8,755 nucleotides of DNA from Acidobacteriota bacterium (GTDB taxonomy: Bacteria; Acidobacteriota; Terriglobia; Bryobacterales; Bryobacteraceae), in the NCBI GenBank assembly GCA_021788955.1, contig JAJYKC010000059.1, forward strand, positions 1-8,755, read 5' to 3'. Within the stretch, counting starts at the first letter, position 1. Each line of letters starts with the position of its first letter. This document shows positions 8,729 to 8,755 of the stretch, piece by piece. The position numbers were made by a program, and so were the translations under genes. The notes beneath the pieces are model-generated. The model made no database searches and had not been told where the DNA came from. It worked only from the letters and a program-made list of their open reading frames with translations.

Positions 8729-8755
8729 CGCCCATCCTAAACCCCAGGCCTTATT

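Overview
The window is high-GC bacterial chromosome with six full-length or nearly full-length genes, one gene split by a frameshift, and a truncated gene at the left edge. Several features suggest an Acidobacteriota genome of the Bryobacterales/Solibacter type: E1-alpha and E1-beta fused in one 2-oxoacid dehydrogenase polypeptide, a short secreted protein of a kind I associate with that phylum, and more than one sigma-54 activator gene. This assignment is inference; there is no rRNA or other marker gene.

Layout, left to right. (1) At 1-240 (minus) lies the start of the AAA+ domain of a sigma-54 activator, cut by the window edge. It abuts, head to head, a plus-strand DUF2156 (MprF C-terminal-like) gene that seems to lack its own first residues. 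GC content jumps from about 58% to about 75% at this point, which looks like a rearrangement or assembly junction. (2) The DUF2156 gene is followed after 7 bases by a small VOC/glyoxalase-fold gene (1250-1636). (3) On the other strand, converging with it and overlapping by 7 bases, is the fused 2-oxoacid dehydrogenase E1 (1630-3663). (4) A 98-base divergent intergenic region carries a near-consensus CRP-type operator at 3713-3728. (5) Next comes a Crp/Fnr-family regulator (3762-4466) that keeps the CRP DNA-recognition residues but has lost the cAMP-binding arginine. (6) A secreted PHP-like metal-dependent hydrolase candidate (4513-6736) is broken by one +1 frameshift near 5279. (7) It converges, with a 4-base overlap, on a GAF-AAA+-Fis sigma-54 activator (6733-8175 minus). 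(8) The activator diverges from a small secreted protein gene (8300-8728 plus).

The most interesting unit is 6733-8728. The region between the activator and the secreted-protein gene contains two GAACC-N4-GGTTC palindromes exactly 22 bases apart, plus an extra half-site, and then a correctly spaced -24/-12 sigma-54 promoter at 8227-8241 pointing at the secreted gene. Regulator, enhancer, promoter and exported product together look like a self-contained sigma-54-controlled envelope or secretion response. The second regulatory hypothesis is that the Crp/Fnr protein binds the palindrome it shares with the E1 gene and controls both itself and E1. The remainder is ordinary metabolic and accessory gene content with no mobile element, CRISPR array or RNA gene that I can support.
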